Assembly (NCBI GenBank): GCA_022709905.1
Contig: JAKLHY010000065.1
Location: forward strand, 1 to 43,423
DNA from: Verrucomicrobiota bacterium
Lineage (GTDB): Bacteria; Verrucomicrobiota; Verrucomicrobiia; Limisphaerales; UBA1319
DNA: 43,423 nucleotides
Direction: 5' to 3'
Below the pieces are notes generated by a model. The model searched no databases and was not told the DNA's origin. It saw nothing but the letters and a program-made list of their open reading frames with translations. The position numbers were made by a program, and so were the translations under genes. Within the stretch, counting starts at the first letter, position 1; each line of letters begins with the position of its first letter. Positions 1 to 8,057 of the stretch are shown here, piece after piece.

Positions 1-72
1 GCCGCCCTGCTGCGCGGGCTACTCGGGTGAAGGGCGATAAGACCGGACTGAGCAGCAGAGAAAAAAAAGACC

Positions 73-657
73 ATGAGAACTACATCACAATTCCAAGAAG
101 TCGGTTCAGGGCTCCAGAGCCGTCCTGATGAGCAGCAGAGCGCAACCCTCCAGCCCCCGCTGCCGGGGCTGGACAAGATGGTCAAGCCCTTCCGCTTCGC
201 TCCCTCCCCCTACGTTTACAAGGTAGTTCCCCTCCGCGAGGCCAGGACCCCCGACCAGATGACCCTTTGCGACACACCCGAAGCCGCCGCCGCTTACTGG
301 CGCTTGCACGTCCCGACCACCGAGGCCTTTGACCCCGAGTGCGAATGCTTCACGGTGTTGCTGCTGAACACCCGCCGCCGCATCAAGGCCCATCACCTTG
401 TCAGCGTAGGCACCCACGACACGCTCCTAGTTCACCCGCTCCAAGTATTCCGCCTCGCCATCATGACCTCCGCCGCCGCGCTGGTGCTCATGCACAACCA
501 TCCCTCAGGCGAAGCCACACCCTCAGAGGCCGACATCAAGGTCACCCGCGACCTAATCCGCGCTGGCCAGCTCCTCAAAATTGAAGTGCTCGACCACGTA
601 ATCGTTGGCAACCCCCGCCATTCATCGCTCCGCGAGCTTGGCTACTTCGCAATCTAG
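73..657 (+). CDS. RadC-like JAMM/MPN-domain protein
   Basis: A 194-residue protein whose C-terminal half is a RadC-type JAB/MPN domain. The zinc-binding JAMM motif is intact: HNHPSG at residues 141-146 with the downstream Asp at about 154, and an upstream acidic stretch (FDPECE, about 87-92) in the place of the family's Glu. The N-terminal 40 residues are low-complexity. RadC-family proteins are common on plasmids, ICEs and prophages. Their biochemical role is unsettled, although the fold is that of a metallopeptidase/isopeptidase. The helix-hairpin-helix part of chromosomal RadC is absent, so this is the short mobile-element form. There is no strong ribosome-binding site, only an A-rich run before the ATG. 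It heads a plus-strand block of small genes. Confidence 0.85.
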   Translation: MRTTSQFQEVGSGLQSRPDEQQSATLQPPLPGLDKMVKPFRFAPSPYVYKVVPLREARTPDQMTLCDTPEAAAAYWRLHVPTTEAFDPECECFTVLLLNTRRRIKAHHLVSVGTHDTLLVHPLQVFRLAIMTSAAALVLMHNHPSGEATPSEADIKVTRDLIRAGQLLKIEVLDHVIVGNPRHSSLRELGYFAI

Positions 658-667
658 GAGGCCCGCC

Positions 668-937
668 ATGACCGCAGCACAAGCCCAGTTCCGCACCGAC
701 CTCGCCGAGACCGCCAGCCCCGGCCCTTGGCGGGGCGTTTACTTCGACGGCCCGCAATCCGACCAGGACCCCGAAGGCGAGGAAATCCCCGTGTGGGTTG
801 TTTACGTAGGCGACGAGGAAGCCGAACCGGTCTCCACCGTTTACCACGTTTACAACTTCGCCCGCGCTCAGGCCCTCGCCCAGCGCATGGCCCAGGACCG
901 CCGCCTTGAACTCATCCACGAAGCCGCCACCGCCTGA
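668..937 (+). CDS. Small hypothetical protein (89 aa)
   Basis: I do not recognise the family. The start at 668 is chosen because a strong Shine-Dalgarno sequence (AGGAGG, 656-661) lies just upstream, overlapping the stop of the RadC-like gene. A longer in-frame start at 605 would overlap that gene by 50 bases. The product is acidic, soluble and probably a single small domain (WVVYVGDEEAE, then a helix with QALAQRMAQD). Codon third positions are GC-rich like its neighbours, and spacing suggests translational coupling with the RadC-like gene. Function unknown. Confidence 0.65.
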   Translation: MTAAQAQFRTDLAETASPGPWRGVYFDGPQSDQDPEGEEIPVWVVYVGDEEAEPVSTVYHVYNFARAQALAQRMAQDRRLELIHEAATA

Positions 938-940
938 TTT

Positions 941-1363
941 ATGAACAACACGAACAACAACAACACACAGCACACCGACAGCCCCCAGTGGGATGTCGTT
1001 TACCAGTACACCCGCTCGCAAGCGATTGCGGACGGCTTTCAAATCGAGGTGACGAAAACGGCCGAGGAAGCGGGAATCCGCTTCCCGGTGTTCATCACCC
1101 GCGGAGTCTATGAGCGATGCGTGGCCGTCCCGCCCGGTGTCACCGGGCAGGACGAAGCCGGCAGAGTTTGGGACCTGGTGTGGATGCTTCGCTTCGCGAT
1201 CATCCGCTCCAAGCCCGGCACCACGCGCTTGACCGTGGCGCTTTACGTGCGCAACTCCGACACACACCCCGCGCGTCTCACCAAGCTAATCGCCACCGCT
1301 GGCGCGCTCGACATAGACGACCCCGCTCCCGCCATCACTTTGATGCTGCCAGACGAGGACTAA
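941..1363 (+). CDS. DUF6573-like protein
   Basis: A 140-residue protein resembling the DUF6573 family found on plasmids, phages and ICEs: an N-terminal 'YQYTRSQAIADGFQ' segment, then 'AGIRFPVFITRGVYERCV', then a WDLVWMLRFAI segment. The first residues are Asn-rich, probably a disordered leader. It starts three bases after the previous stop, so it belongs to the same transcript. The family has no established function. It is usually seen among conjugation or replication accessory genes, which fits an accessory region. The family call is from remembered pattern and not from a profile search. Confidence 0.7.
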   Translation: MNNTNNNNTQHTDSPQWDVVYQYTRSQAIADGFQIEVTKTAEEAGIRFPVFITRGVYERCVAVPPGVTGQDEAGRVWDLVWMLRFAIIRSKPGTTRLTVALYVRNSDTHPARLTKLIATAGALDIDDPAPAITLMLPDED

Positions 1364-1406
1364 CCCCGCACCGCTGGCCCCGGGCAACCGGGGCCAGCCC
1401 TTCACC

Positions 1407-1727
1407 ATGAGCCAGACTTTCCTTTTCTTTGAGCAGCAGGCCCGCGACACCGAGCAGGCCGCCATTGACGCCAAGCACGCCGCCAAGGAAGCCGCCGCCA
1501 AGGCCCGAGCCGAGGCCAAGCGCAAAGAGGAAAGCGAGAAGCTTTCCCGCCGCCTCGCCCGCGAAGCCGCCTACCGCAGGAAGCACCCGCCCGGCTTCGC
1601 TCAGTGCGGCATCAATTGGTACCCCGCCGGAAGCGGCTGGACCCACTGCCACAAGTGCGGCCAGGCCCTCATCTACACGACCGACCGCGACGCCAAACCC
1701 CGCGAATGCCCAGGCCGCAGGCCATGA
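1407..1727 (+). CDS. Hypothetical coiled-coil protein with zinc ribbon
   Basis: A 106-residue protein in two parts. Residues of about 8-55 form an Ala/Lys/Glu-rich helix likely to be coiled coil (QAAIDAKHAAKEAAAKARAE). The C-terminal half contains Cys pairs (FAQCG, then CHKCG, then REC) that could bind one zinc. The family is not recognised. It is the last gene of the 73-1727 plus-strand cluster and lies immediately before the palindrome-rich region. Confidence 0.6.
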   Translation: MSQTFLFFEQQARDTEQAAIDAKHAAKEAAAKARAEAKRKEESEKLSRRLAREAAYRRKHPPGFAQCGINWYPAGSGWTHCHKCGQALIYTTDRDAKPRECPGRRP

Positions 1728-1734
1728 CACTTCA

Positions 1735-1809
1735 GCCAAGGGGCAGCCACCCGGACGCAAGTCCGTTGAGCGGCACTCTATTCTGCCAGCCGGTGGCTGC
1801 CCCCTTGGC
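1735..1809. repeat. 20-bp inverted repeat with nested hairpin
   Basis: The left arm 1735-1754 is complementary to the right arm 1790-1809 over 20 bases, apart from one shifted G/C. Inside the loop is a second perfect hairpin, CGGAC-gcaa-GTCCG (1752-1765). It is the first of five palindromes in this stretch. There is no T-run after it on the plus strand, so it is not a simple terminator. Confidence 0.85.
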
Positions 1810-1817
1810 CAAAATTT

Positions 1818-1834
1818 CGCGCGCTTCGCGCGCG
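1818..1834. repeat. 7-bp CG-alternating hairpin
   Basis: CGCGCGC (1818-1824), three-base loop, GCGCGCG (1828-1834), followed by TGGTTTTT on the plus strand. It could work as a terminator for the 73-1727 gene block, but it also fits the series of palindromes around it. Confidence 0.6.
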
Positions 1835-1853
1835 TGGTTTTTCCCGACGCGGG

Positions 1854-1876
1854 CTGGGGACTCCCGCCGTCCCCAG
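1854..1876. repeat. 8-bp perfect inverted repeat
   Basis: CTGGGGAC (1854-1861), seven-base loop, GTCCCCAG (1869-1876). Third member of the palindrome series. Confidence 0.6.
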
Positions 1877-1923
1877 GCCCCTGCGCCAAAGGGTAGCAAC
1901 CCTCTGGACACCCGCGTGTTGTG

Positions 1924-1982
1924 AAAAGTTTTCCATTGGGCAGGTGGTTTTCGGAAAACCAGGTGGCCAATGGAAAACTTTT
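1924..1982. repeat. 16-bp perfect inverted repeat around a nested palindrome
   Basis: AAAAGTTTTCCATTGG (1924-1939) is perfectly complementary to CCAATGGAAAACTTTT (1967-1982). The 27-base spacer holds a second palindrome (GGTTTTC/GAAAACC) flanked by the direct repeat CAGGTGG. This nested symmetric layout resembles recombination or replication-initiator sites. No protein can be assigned to it from sequence alone. Confidence 0.85.
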
Positions 1983-1986
1983 CGCT

Positions 1987-2009
1987 CCTGGGCCTCGCGC
2001 CGGCCCAGG
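1987..2009. repeat. 8-bp perfect inverted repeat
   Basis: CCTGGGCC (1987-1994), seven-base loop, GGCCCAGG (2002-2009). Fifth and last of the palindrome series. Confidence 0.6.
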
Positions 2010-2502
2010 CCCGCGGCAAAGGGCAAGCCCTCTGCACTCTCCGTCCGCTGCGCTGGCTGGTCAGGCTCGCATTCGCTCGCAATCGCCTAAGAGGTTCGCT
2101 CGCCAGCATCCCCGACCAGGCCGGATCGCCCATGCAGCCACCGGCGCCCGGCGCTGACAATGGTCCCCGCTGGACGGCAGGCAGGGCCCGGTGACGCCTC
2201 CACAGCAGGCCAGCAACAGGGGCACTCTCCAAGGAGCGGCAGGGAGCGGACTCTCAGGCTGTCAGGCGACCACGCCGGACGCCCCGGCTTGCTTCCGCAT
2301 GGTGCCTCGTCTCCACCTCGGTGTGGTTCTTGTTGATGTCGTGTTCATGTTTCTTGTTTCAGTCATCTTTGCCCTTCACTGCGCGGCTTGGTGCGGGGGC
2401 CGGAACAAGTGGTGCCCTCCGTAGATTCCTCCCACTGGCCGCCCGCAGTCGCCGCGCTCTTCAGTGAAAGGGCAAAGAAGCCCGAAACAAATGAAACAAA
2501 AT

Positions 2503-2754
2503 ATGAACACTACAGACATCAACAGGAACCTCACCGCGCCGTCAGTCACCATCGCTCCCCGCAATCCAGCTCGGGGCGTCCTCACCTTTGTGGTCACCCT
2601 TACCACCTTCAAGGATGTCCGCTCCTATCCCTGCCGCTCCCTGGAGAGTGCCACCAAGCTGGCCGAGAGGTTCATTGCCGGCGTCACCAAGCCCCGCCCC
2701 GCCGCCCAGCCCGAGACCACCCCGGCGCCCGCTCCCGAGCCGGTGGCCGCATAG
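2503..2754 (+). CDS. Small hypothetical protein (83 aa)
   Basis: Not recognised. The product has a compact N-terminal part (VTIAPRNPARGVLTFVVTLT, then a helix with ESATKLAERFIAG) and a Pro/Ala-rich acidic tail, probably disordered. Either ATG 2491 or ATG 2503 could be the start, and neither has a strong ribosome-binding site. Support comes from GC-rich third codon positions through the reading frame and from a very good intrinsic terminator eight bases after the stop. Confidence 0.55.
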   Translation: MNTTDINRNLTAPSVTIAPRNPARGVLTFVVTLTTFKDVRSYPCRSLESATKLAERFIAGVTKPRPAAQPETTPAPAPEPVAA

Positions 2755-2761
2755 GTCAGAC

Positions 2762-2789
2762 ATCCCCGGCTTCGGCTGGGGATTTTTTT
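2762..2789 (+). terminator. Intrinsic terminator with TTCG tetraloop
   Basis: Nine-base stem (ATCCCCGGC with GCTGGGGAT, one G-T pair) around a TTCG loop, followed directly by seven T (2783-2789) on the plus strand. It ends the plus-strand transcript that includes the 2503-2754 gene and separates it from the convergent terminase operon. Confidence 0.85.
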
Positions 2790-2957
2790 CTGCTCGCGAA
2801 CAGAACCAACCCCAAACCGCTCACTCCCGCGGCAAGCCTCATGCCGTCACAGGCCTTGCGGGTGCCAAGGCCAGCGCCGTCATTCGGCCTGCTGCTTCCG
2901 TTCGCTCCCCCACCCACCCCCAATGCTCGACCCCCTCCATCCCCAGGGGGCCTGCGC

Positions 2958-4355
2958 TCAGAACCCACGCAACTTGCGTTGCGCGATCGTGCGCGCCTTC
3001 GTCGCGACCAGATACCGAAGCGCGTCGGCGGCATCGTCGCCGCCGACGCCATCCTCATCACAATCAACCTTCAGCACATCCTCAGGCCGACTCGGATCGT
3101 GCTGTAACGCCGGCAAGCATTCCACGAGCCGCGCACACCGCTCGTGGACGAACAGCCGCGGCTTCACTCCGTTCGCCGGATCACCGAAGCGGTGCAGGAT
3201 CTCCGCCCAACCACTCACCCGCTCCATGTTCGCGGGCTTCAACGTGATCCCCAGTTTGGCATACTGCGACGCGACGGTTGACCCGTCGCTCTGCCGGCTG
3301 AACACGTCCGCGCCGGCAACAAACCGTTTCAGGTCAGTAATCTCCAATCTGCGATTGGAGATTGCATGCCGCGCCAGCATCGCCGCGATGGCCGGCGCGT
3401 GCCGCTGCGGCAGCCAAAGCCGCTCCGCGTGCTCATCCACCACGAACAAGTTCCCGTCGCCATCGCTGCAACCGAGCAACACCACGGTGTAGTGCGTGAA
3501 CCCATAGTCCAGGGCGCAAAACCATTCCCGCGCCCTGGTCTCGTCAAACTCGGAAAGGATATGCACCTCCCGACGCAGCGTCGTAAAGAACTGCCCGGCC
3601 GCAATGTCCCAGTCCCCATCCAGCCAGGCCCGCCGCTGCCACCCCGTCAGGCCCTCCAGCACGCGCACGTACTCCGGGTTGTTCCAACGGTTATCGGTCA
3701 CCCGCGCCGCGATGAACCGCGTCTCCCCCTCCGCATGCCGCTGCCACGGTTCGATGAACCGCTTACGGTACCATGCGTGCCCGACGCCTCCCGGATTCGT
3801 TGTTGAATAGATGCGCGGGCGCCAATTCGGCTTGCTGGTTCGGCAGCAGGTCGTGATGTCTTGGTACTTCCGCGCCGTCAGGGTCGTGGCTTCCTCAATC
3901 CCGATGACGTCGTATTCCAGCCCCAGGTAGGCATCAATGTCCTTCTCGTTCTGGAAGTGGCCGGCGATGATCCGTGAGCCGTTGTTGAACGTCAGGATTC
4001 CCCGGAAGGCCGAAAACTCATGTCCCAGGTTCGTGAACAGCTTACGCCGCAGATCCTCAAAGTGCTCCAGGTTGGCTTTGCCAACCTTCCGCAACAGCAG
4101 GCACTTCAATCCCGGCACGCGCTGCGCGTCATCGGCACCCATCTGCGCCAAAAGCCAATGGCTTTTGCCGCCGCCCCGGGCTCCGCCATAGCCGACTGCC
4201 GTCGGCCCGTCAGCCCGGTCGCACAACCGCGCCGCCGCCGAGGCGGCGAGCTGGCGGCTCTGCAGGACCACATCGGCGGCCTGAAACTGGTCCATCTGGT
4301 CCATCGGGCACCCCGCCCGGCGCCCGACGAGAAAATAGCGCTCCCAGGGTGTCAT
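2958..4355 (-). CDS. Phage terminase large subunit (TerL)
   Basis: 465-residue DNA-packaging motor. The N-terminal ATPase has a Walker A (GGARGGGKS, about residues 57-65) and a Walker B-like segment ending in two acids (YDVIGIEEAT). The C-terminal RNase H-like nuclease shows its metal-binding acids in LDYGF and in the late GGDDAADALRY motif. It would cut concatemeric DNA and pump it into a prohead. The start at 4355 is preferred because its ATG overlaps the TGA of the upstream small-subunit gene (ATGA), and the protein then begins MTPWERYF. A longer in-frame start at 4433 would lie in the repeat-coding tail of that gene. No portal, capsid or tail gene follows within the window. Confidence 0.9.
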   Translation of the reverse strand: MTPWERYFLVGRRAGCPMDQMDQFQAADVVLQSRQLAASAAARLCDRADGPTAVGYGGARGGGKSHWLLAQMGADDAQRVPGLKCLLLRKVGKANLEHFEDLRRKLFTNLGHEFSAFRGILTFNNGSRIIAGHFQNEKDIDAYLGLEYDVIGIEEATTLTARKYQDITTCCRTSKPNWRPRIYSTTNPGGVGHAWYRKRFIEPWQRHAEGETRFIAARVTDNRWNNPEYVRVLEGLTGWQRRAWLDGDWDIAAGQFFTTLRREVHILSEFDETRAREWFCALDYGFTHYTVVLLGCSDGDGNLFVVDEHAERLWLPQRHAPAIAAMLARHAISNRRLEITDLKRFVAGADVFSRQSDGSTVASQYAKLGITLKPANMERVSGWAEILHRFGDPANGVKPRLFVHERCARLVECLPALQHDPSRPEDVLKVDCDEDGVGGDDAADALRYLVATKARTIAQRKLRGF

Positions 4356-5029
4356 GTCTCCACCTTCCCTTTTTGCGCCTCCAATTCCCCTGTTTGCGCA
4401 CTCAATTCCCCTGTTTGCGACCCCGGATTCCACGTTTGCGCCGCCAAAACCTTGTTTTGCGCCTCCGGCAGCCCAGGCACCGCCTCCACATCGACCACTT
4501 CCCCTGGAAGTGGCTCACCGTAGATCTTCTCCAGCGCCACCTTCACCTCCACCCGCAGCGCCGGCAGCTCGTCGCCCTTGCGCCGATCGCCGTCGGTGCC
4601 AAGGCCCGTCGCCAGCCGCCCCAGCTTGCTGGCGATCTCCAGCATTCGGGCGATGTCCGCCAAGTTGGCATAGACCTTCTCGCGCTGCATGTAGGCGTCC
4701 AGCCCCCGCTTCGCGGCGGCGATGGCCCGCTCGTGCATCGCCCACTCCGTTTCACGGAGTTGGTGCTCGCGAGCTGCCCACTCCGCGGCCTTGCTTCGCG
4801 CCGCGGCCTCGATCGCTTCCCGCTCGACCACCGCCAGGTGCGCCCCGTGCGCAGCCACCCGGCTCCGCCAGTCAAACTTCGCGGCCCACCGCTCAACCAA
4901 ACCCTCACTCTTCCCCAACTGCTTCCCCACCTCGCGGGTGGACCGCTCGGCGCCCAGGCTCAAATACAAACTGAACGCGGCGAACGCCTTATCAGACTCT
5001 CGGGGCTGCTTCTCAAACGGTAGCGGCAT
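4352..5029 (-). CDS. Terminase small subunit-like protein with heptad-repeat tail
   Basis: 225-residue protein directly upstream of TerL. Residues of about 12-55 look like a small-terminase DNA-binding domain: 'AFAAFSLYLSLGAERSTREV' followed by an HTH-like 'GKQLGKSEGLVERW'. A long Ala/Glu/Arg-rich helical middle follows, then a tail of five heptads of the form (A/S)Q-x5, encoded by five 21-bp DNA repeats. It would recognise the packaging start site and recruit TerL. The assignment rests on position, the HTH and the helical architecture, because small subunits are poorly conserved. Its start overlaps the end of the zinc-finger gene. Confidence 0.7.
   Translation of the reverse strand: MPLPFEKQPRESDKAFAAFSLYLSLGAERSTREVGKQLGKSEGLVERWAAKFDWRSRVAAHGAHLAVVEREAIEAAARSKAAEWAAREHQLRETEWAMHERAIAAAKRGLDAYMQREKVYANLADIARMLEIASKLGRLATGLGTDGDRRKGDELPALRVEVKVALEKIYGEPLPGEVVDVEAVPGLPEAQNKVLAAQTWNPGSQTGELSAQTGELEAQKGKVET
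4372..4461. repeat. Five-copy 21-bp tandem repeat in the small-terminase gene
   Basis: TTTGCG recurs at 4372, 4393, 4414, 4435 and 4456, an exact 21-bp period. On the coding (minus) strand each unit encodes one heptad: AQNKVLA, AQTWNPG, SQTGELS, AQTGELE, AQKGKVE. The first codes for the end of the protein and the units have drifted, so it is a decayed minisatellite kept in frame. Confidence 0.85.
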
Positions 5030-5711
5030 GTTTCATCCTTTCTTTCACTTCGGCCAAAATTTGTTTCACCCGCAGCCGCTGATCATGCGGCGGTTTCCAC
5101 CAGTGGTATCGCTCAGGCGAATCGAATGGGATCCTCAGCGTCCCGTCGGCGGTCAGAAACGGCAGCCGCTCGCCGGCAACCGGCGGCGGTTCTGCCGCCA
5201 CATCGGTGGCCGCCTGCGAAGGCCTTGGGACGCTTGGGACGCCACTTTCCAAGTCCTTACATGTATACGCGGGTGTACGTACATTAGGTGAATCCTCCCT
5301 CGCACACGCGCGAGACTCCAAAATAGGCGTCCCAGGCGTCCCAAAACCCGGACTGGGGGGTGTTGGGACACCTGGGACGGCATTTTCCGACTCGGTTTTA
5401 GGCGTCCCAAGCGTCCCAGAGCTAAAGGTGGCCAAAGCCGCCTTCACCGAGCGGACCGCCGGCAATGCCGGCGGCGTCTTCAGCCGCAGGGTGAGTGCCC
5501 CCGCCTTCCGGGCACCGGCCAGGGCGAAAATCCGCTTCCGGTGCTCCCCATCCTTCGGATGGACGCAGCACCCATAGCGCCCGTCGGGGTAAATCCGCAG
5601 GTGCTCGCCCTTCCGGTCGCCGCCACCTTCGGCGCAGGCGGGGCACCGGGCCTGTACGATGCCGCCGGCCAGCTCGCGCACCTTCTCCAGTTTGGCCGCG
5701 TCCAGACTCAT
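5013..5711 (-). CDS. CHC2-like zinc-finger protein (primase-associated)
   Basis: 232 residues. The N-terminal 60 residues resemble the zinc-binding domain of DnaG-type primases: CPAC at 23-26 and CCVH at 48-51, with 'HLRIYPDGRYGC' between them, the usual spacing for a CHC2 finger. The rest is rich in Pro/Thr and acidic stretches with no recognised fold, except a C-terminal block (LRIPFDSPERYHWWK). Its ATG overlaps the stop of the primase/helicase gene by 4 bases, so it probably supplies the template-binding finger for that enzyme. The TOPRIM domain of full DnaG is absent. Confidence 0.7.
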   Translation of the reverse strand: MSLDAAKLEKVRELAGGIVQARCPACAEGGGDRKGEHLRIYPDGRYGCCVHPKDGEHRKRIFALAGARKAGALTLRLKTPPALPAVRSVKAALATFSSGTLGTPKTESENAVPGVPTPPSPGFGTPGTPILESRACAREDSPNVRTPAYTCKDLESGVPSVPRPSQAATDVAAEPPPVAGERLPFLTADGTLRIPFDSPERYHWWKPPHDQRLRVKQILAEVKERMKHAATV

Positions 5712-7654
5712 TCGCCGGCCTCCAGTGGCAGCTCAGTCGCCTCCAGCAACTGAACCTTGCGCCAACCCCGGTTCGATTTCTTCCCATCGCGCTCAATGGA
5801 GTGCGACCTGGTGACGTGGAACACGTCCAGCATGATGTCCGGCAGCGTCCGCTCGACCACCGCCGTCGGCAAGGCGTTCCAACCATGGTCCGCGCAATAC
5901 TCCGCGTAAGCCTGCTGGATCTCGCTGGTTGTCACGTCGCCGTATTCGTGCCGCGCCATGCGCTCCTTCACGAACAACCGCAGGCTGTCGCTCTCTGCCA
6001 GCAACGAATCCACCCGCCCGCGTTGCGCGTCGGTCAGGGCAAAGTCGCCACGCTCGGCAAACTCCGCCTGCAGCTTCACGAATCCCGCCAGGCCCCACCG
6101 TAAAATGCCGTTCCCCTCCTCCTTCAGCAGCAGGCGGTCAAAATCCAAAATCCGCTTTTCCGGCGGCGGATTCTCATACCGCACAATCAGCAGCCTCCGC
6201 CGCCAGGCCGAAGAATCACCCTCCAGACGCACCCGCAGCCGCGAGTTGCACGTCATCACCATGTTGAACGTGCCGAACATCGGGAAATCCCCGTTCAAAC
6301 CCTTGCCCTCGCCGGAAAGCGGATCGCCGCCGACCAGCGCCTTAAGCATGCTGGCGCCCTTCTGCATCAGAAAATCGCCCGGCACATCCGGCCCGATCAG
6401 CAGGGTCTTGCCCCGGAAGCGGAACGTCTCAAACCGCTCCAACAGGCACTCCGTCCGCAATTGGTAGGTATTGGTGAGCCCGACCAACGCCTGCATGATG
6501 CGCACCAGAGTGCCCTTGCCCCCGTTGGCCGTGCCGTCGAGGATGAGCAACCTTTGCGGGAGGTTGTAACCGAACAACGCGAGCCCGGCCCAGCGCTGCA
6601 GCAGGTCCGCATCCTCGCCGGCCACGGCCGGGTAAATCAGTTCGTTCAGGAACCGCGGGCATTCGGCCGCAGCATCGAACGCGTAAGGCGAGCGGTTACG
6701 GGAGTAATCCTCCGGCGAGAACCCGCCAAACTGAATGTCCCCGTCGTCAGCGAAGCGGATCACGCCGTTGGCAACGTGAATGAAGCGCCGCCTCGTCTTG
6801 AACGCATCCCGTTTCTCGACGATCCCCATCAAGGCGCTCCCCACCGCCTTGAGCTTGGTCTGCGTGATCTGGATCTCTAGGGAGAACTGCTGCGTCTCCC
6901 GGCTGATGTCCAGAATGCGGCCGGAAATCGTTTCGCGGATGCTTTCCGCCGTCACGGCCCCCCAAAGCCCGGCGCCGTCGTCGTACCGGTAAAACGCCTT
7001 CTCGTCAGGATCGTAGAGCACCTGGTTCTCTCGGGCGTAAAGCGCCGCCCAATACCGCTCGTTGATCCCCATGACCCGACCATCCTTGTTGGTATAGAAA
7101 GGCTGCCCGTATTCCTTGGCCAGCGCCGCCGCCGCGTCGCGCCCCGGCGCGCCGATCCACGGCAGCTCCCACCCATCCGGCCAGCGGATGTCGGCAAATT
7201 TCACTGTCACCGGCGGCGTGGCCACCAGGACGGCATAGTCCATCCCCTTCGGATGCAGACCATAGATGGTCGACAGCCGCCCATTGGCGCGCCACTCAAA
7301 GCGCGGCGTGTTGCAGCTCGTCGGAAACTCGCCGTCAACACGCACCCAAACCATGCCGCCGCGACTTCCGCGCGAGCGCGTCGTCGCGGCCAGCGGCACA
7401 TTGGCGGCCAGAAACGCCGCCAGGTCCTCATCCTTGTCGAAGTCCAGCGCGCACAGCCCGCCGGACATCTCACCGAGGTAAACGGCAATGTTGAACTCAC
7501 CCGACGCCAGCGCATACCGATACGCCGGCGTCTGCGTCGCCTCAAACGGCCGCTGCGTGTAAGTCACCGCCGGCACCTTCGTGCCGCGGATGCACGGCAC
7601 GAGAAACGCACCGTCGCCAAACAAGGTGGTCACCTGTTCCAAAGGAGTCGCCAT
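5708..7654 (-). CDS. Primase-polymerase/SF3 helicase (phage P4/D5 type)
   Basis: 648 residues. The N-terminus looks like a bifunctional primase-polymerase (AEP) domain, with an acidic LDFDKDED motif at about 70-77 and a later RGSRGGMVWVRV strand. The C-terminal half is a D5-like superfamily 3 helicase: Walker A (DGTANGGKGT, about 367-376), a Walker B-like segment (LLIGPDVPGD), the motif C strand with MTCNS, and an arginine-rich finger (SSAWRRRLLIVRY). It would unwind and prime the element's origin. It sits mid-operon, 13 bases after the preceding gene. Phages, satellites and plasmids all use this enzyme type. Confidence 0.88.
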   Translation of the reverse strand: MATPLEQVTTLFGDGAFLVPCIRGTKVPAVTYTQRPFEATQTPAYRYALASGEFNIAVYLGEMSGGLCALDFDKDEDLAAFLAANVPLAATTRSRGSRGGMVWVRVDGEFPTSCNTPRFEWRANGRLSTIYGLHPKGMDYAVLVATPPVTVKFADIRWPDGWELPWIGAPGRDAAAALAKEYGQPFYTNKDGRVMGINERYWAALYARENQVLYDPDEKAFYRYDDGAGLWGAVTAESIRETISGRILDISRETQQFSLEIQITQTKLKAVGSALMGIVEKRDAFKTRRRFIHVANGVIRFADDGDIQFGGFSPEDYSRNRSPYAFDAAAECPRFLNELIYPAVAGEDADLLQRWAGLALFGYNLPQRLLILDGTANGGKGTLVRIMQALVGLTNTYQLRTECLLERFETFRFRGKTLLIGPDVPGDFLMQKGASMLKALVGGDPLSGEGKGLNGDFPMFGTFNMVMTCNSRLRVRLEGDSSAWRRRLLIVRYENPPPEKRILDFDRLLLKEEGNGILRWGLAGFVKLQAEFAERGDFALTDAQRGRVDSLLAESDSLRLFVKERMARHEYGDVTTSEIQQAYAEYCADHGWNALPTAVVERTLPDIMLDVFHVTRSHSIERDGKKSNRGWRKVQLLEATELPLEAGE

Positions 7655-7667
7655 AGACAGCTCAGTC

Positions 7668-8036
7668 TCAGTTGTTCCCCGCCTTCGCCGCCGCTGCCGC
7701 CTGGGCCCGCACCGCCTTGTGCTTCCCGATCATCTTCTCGACGTAGGCCAACCACTTCTTACCCCACTCCGGATCAGTCTTCACAAGTACCACGGCGCGG
7801 GCATTGATCATCACCTCCAGCGCCGCCGGGTTAATCAACAGGTAAGGCTCTCCAAACTGATCCAATTGCTCCGCGTGCTCCGGCCTGATGCCCACCTCGG
7901 CCGGGTCGATCCACATCGTCCCGTCCAGCCCGAAGCCCAGCTTCACATAACGCTTCTCTCCACAGCCGGGACAGGCCGCTGGCACCATCAAAAAGTCCAA
8001 CACACCTTCGTACTCGCTCACTAACTTCGCTTTCAT
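7668..8036 (-). CDS. Hypothetical protein with CxxC motif (122 aa)
   Basis: Not recognised. One CPGC pair near residue 23-26 (PAACPGCGEKRYVKLGFG) suggests a small beta-rich zinc-binding or knuckle fold. The C-terminus is a Lys/Ala-rich helix. It has the same strand, tight spacing and codon use as the flanking replication genes, so it is probably a replication accessory protein, but nothing in the sequence says which. Confidence 0.55.
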   Translation of the reverse strand: MKAKLVSEYEGVLDFLMVPAACPGCGEKRYVKLGFGLDGTMWIDPAEVGIRPEHAEQLDQFGEPYLLINPAALEVMINARAVVLVKTDPEWGKKWLAYVEKMIGKHKAVRAQAAAAAKAGNN

Positions 8037-8057
8037 AGTCCTTGCTCCTTTCAGGTC

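Larger units (their letters stand above)
1728..2490. other. Gene-poor palindrome-rich region
   Basis: About 760 bases with no convincing gene. The first 280 bases hold five successive inverted repeats (listed separately), then a GC-rich stretch, then a T-rich segment around 2320-2390. ORFs exist on both strands here, but none has a start signal, a recognisable domain or codon use like its neighbours. One short membrane-like reading from an ATG at 2299 (one hydrophobic segment) is possible but unsupported. A replication origin, transfer origin or packaging site is an inference from structure and position only. Confidence 0.5.

Noticed and set aside
1..72. End of an upstream gene at the left edge
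   Set aside because: All three plus frames can be read for some codons, but nothing is recognisable in so few bases. A partial gene here is possible and cannot be supported.
1335..2232. Minus-strand ORFs of 211 and 166 residues over the palindrome region
   Set aside because: They overlap the zinc-ribbon gene and the inverted repeats, have skewed composition (Arg, Pro, Trp) and no ribosome-binding site.
2299..2424. Small membrane protein from ATG 2299
   Set aside because: One hydrophobic segment only, no ribosome-binding site, and an equally hydrophobic ORF on the opposite strand (2376-2612) suggests a composition effect of the T-rich tract.
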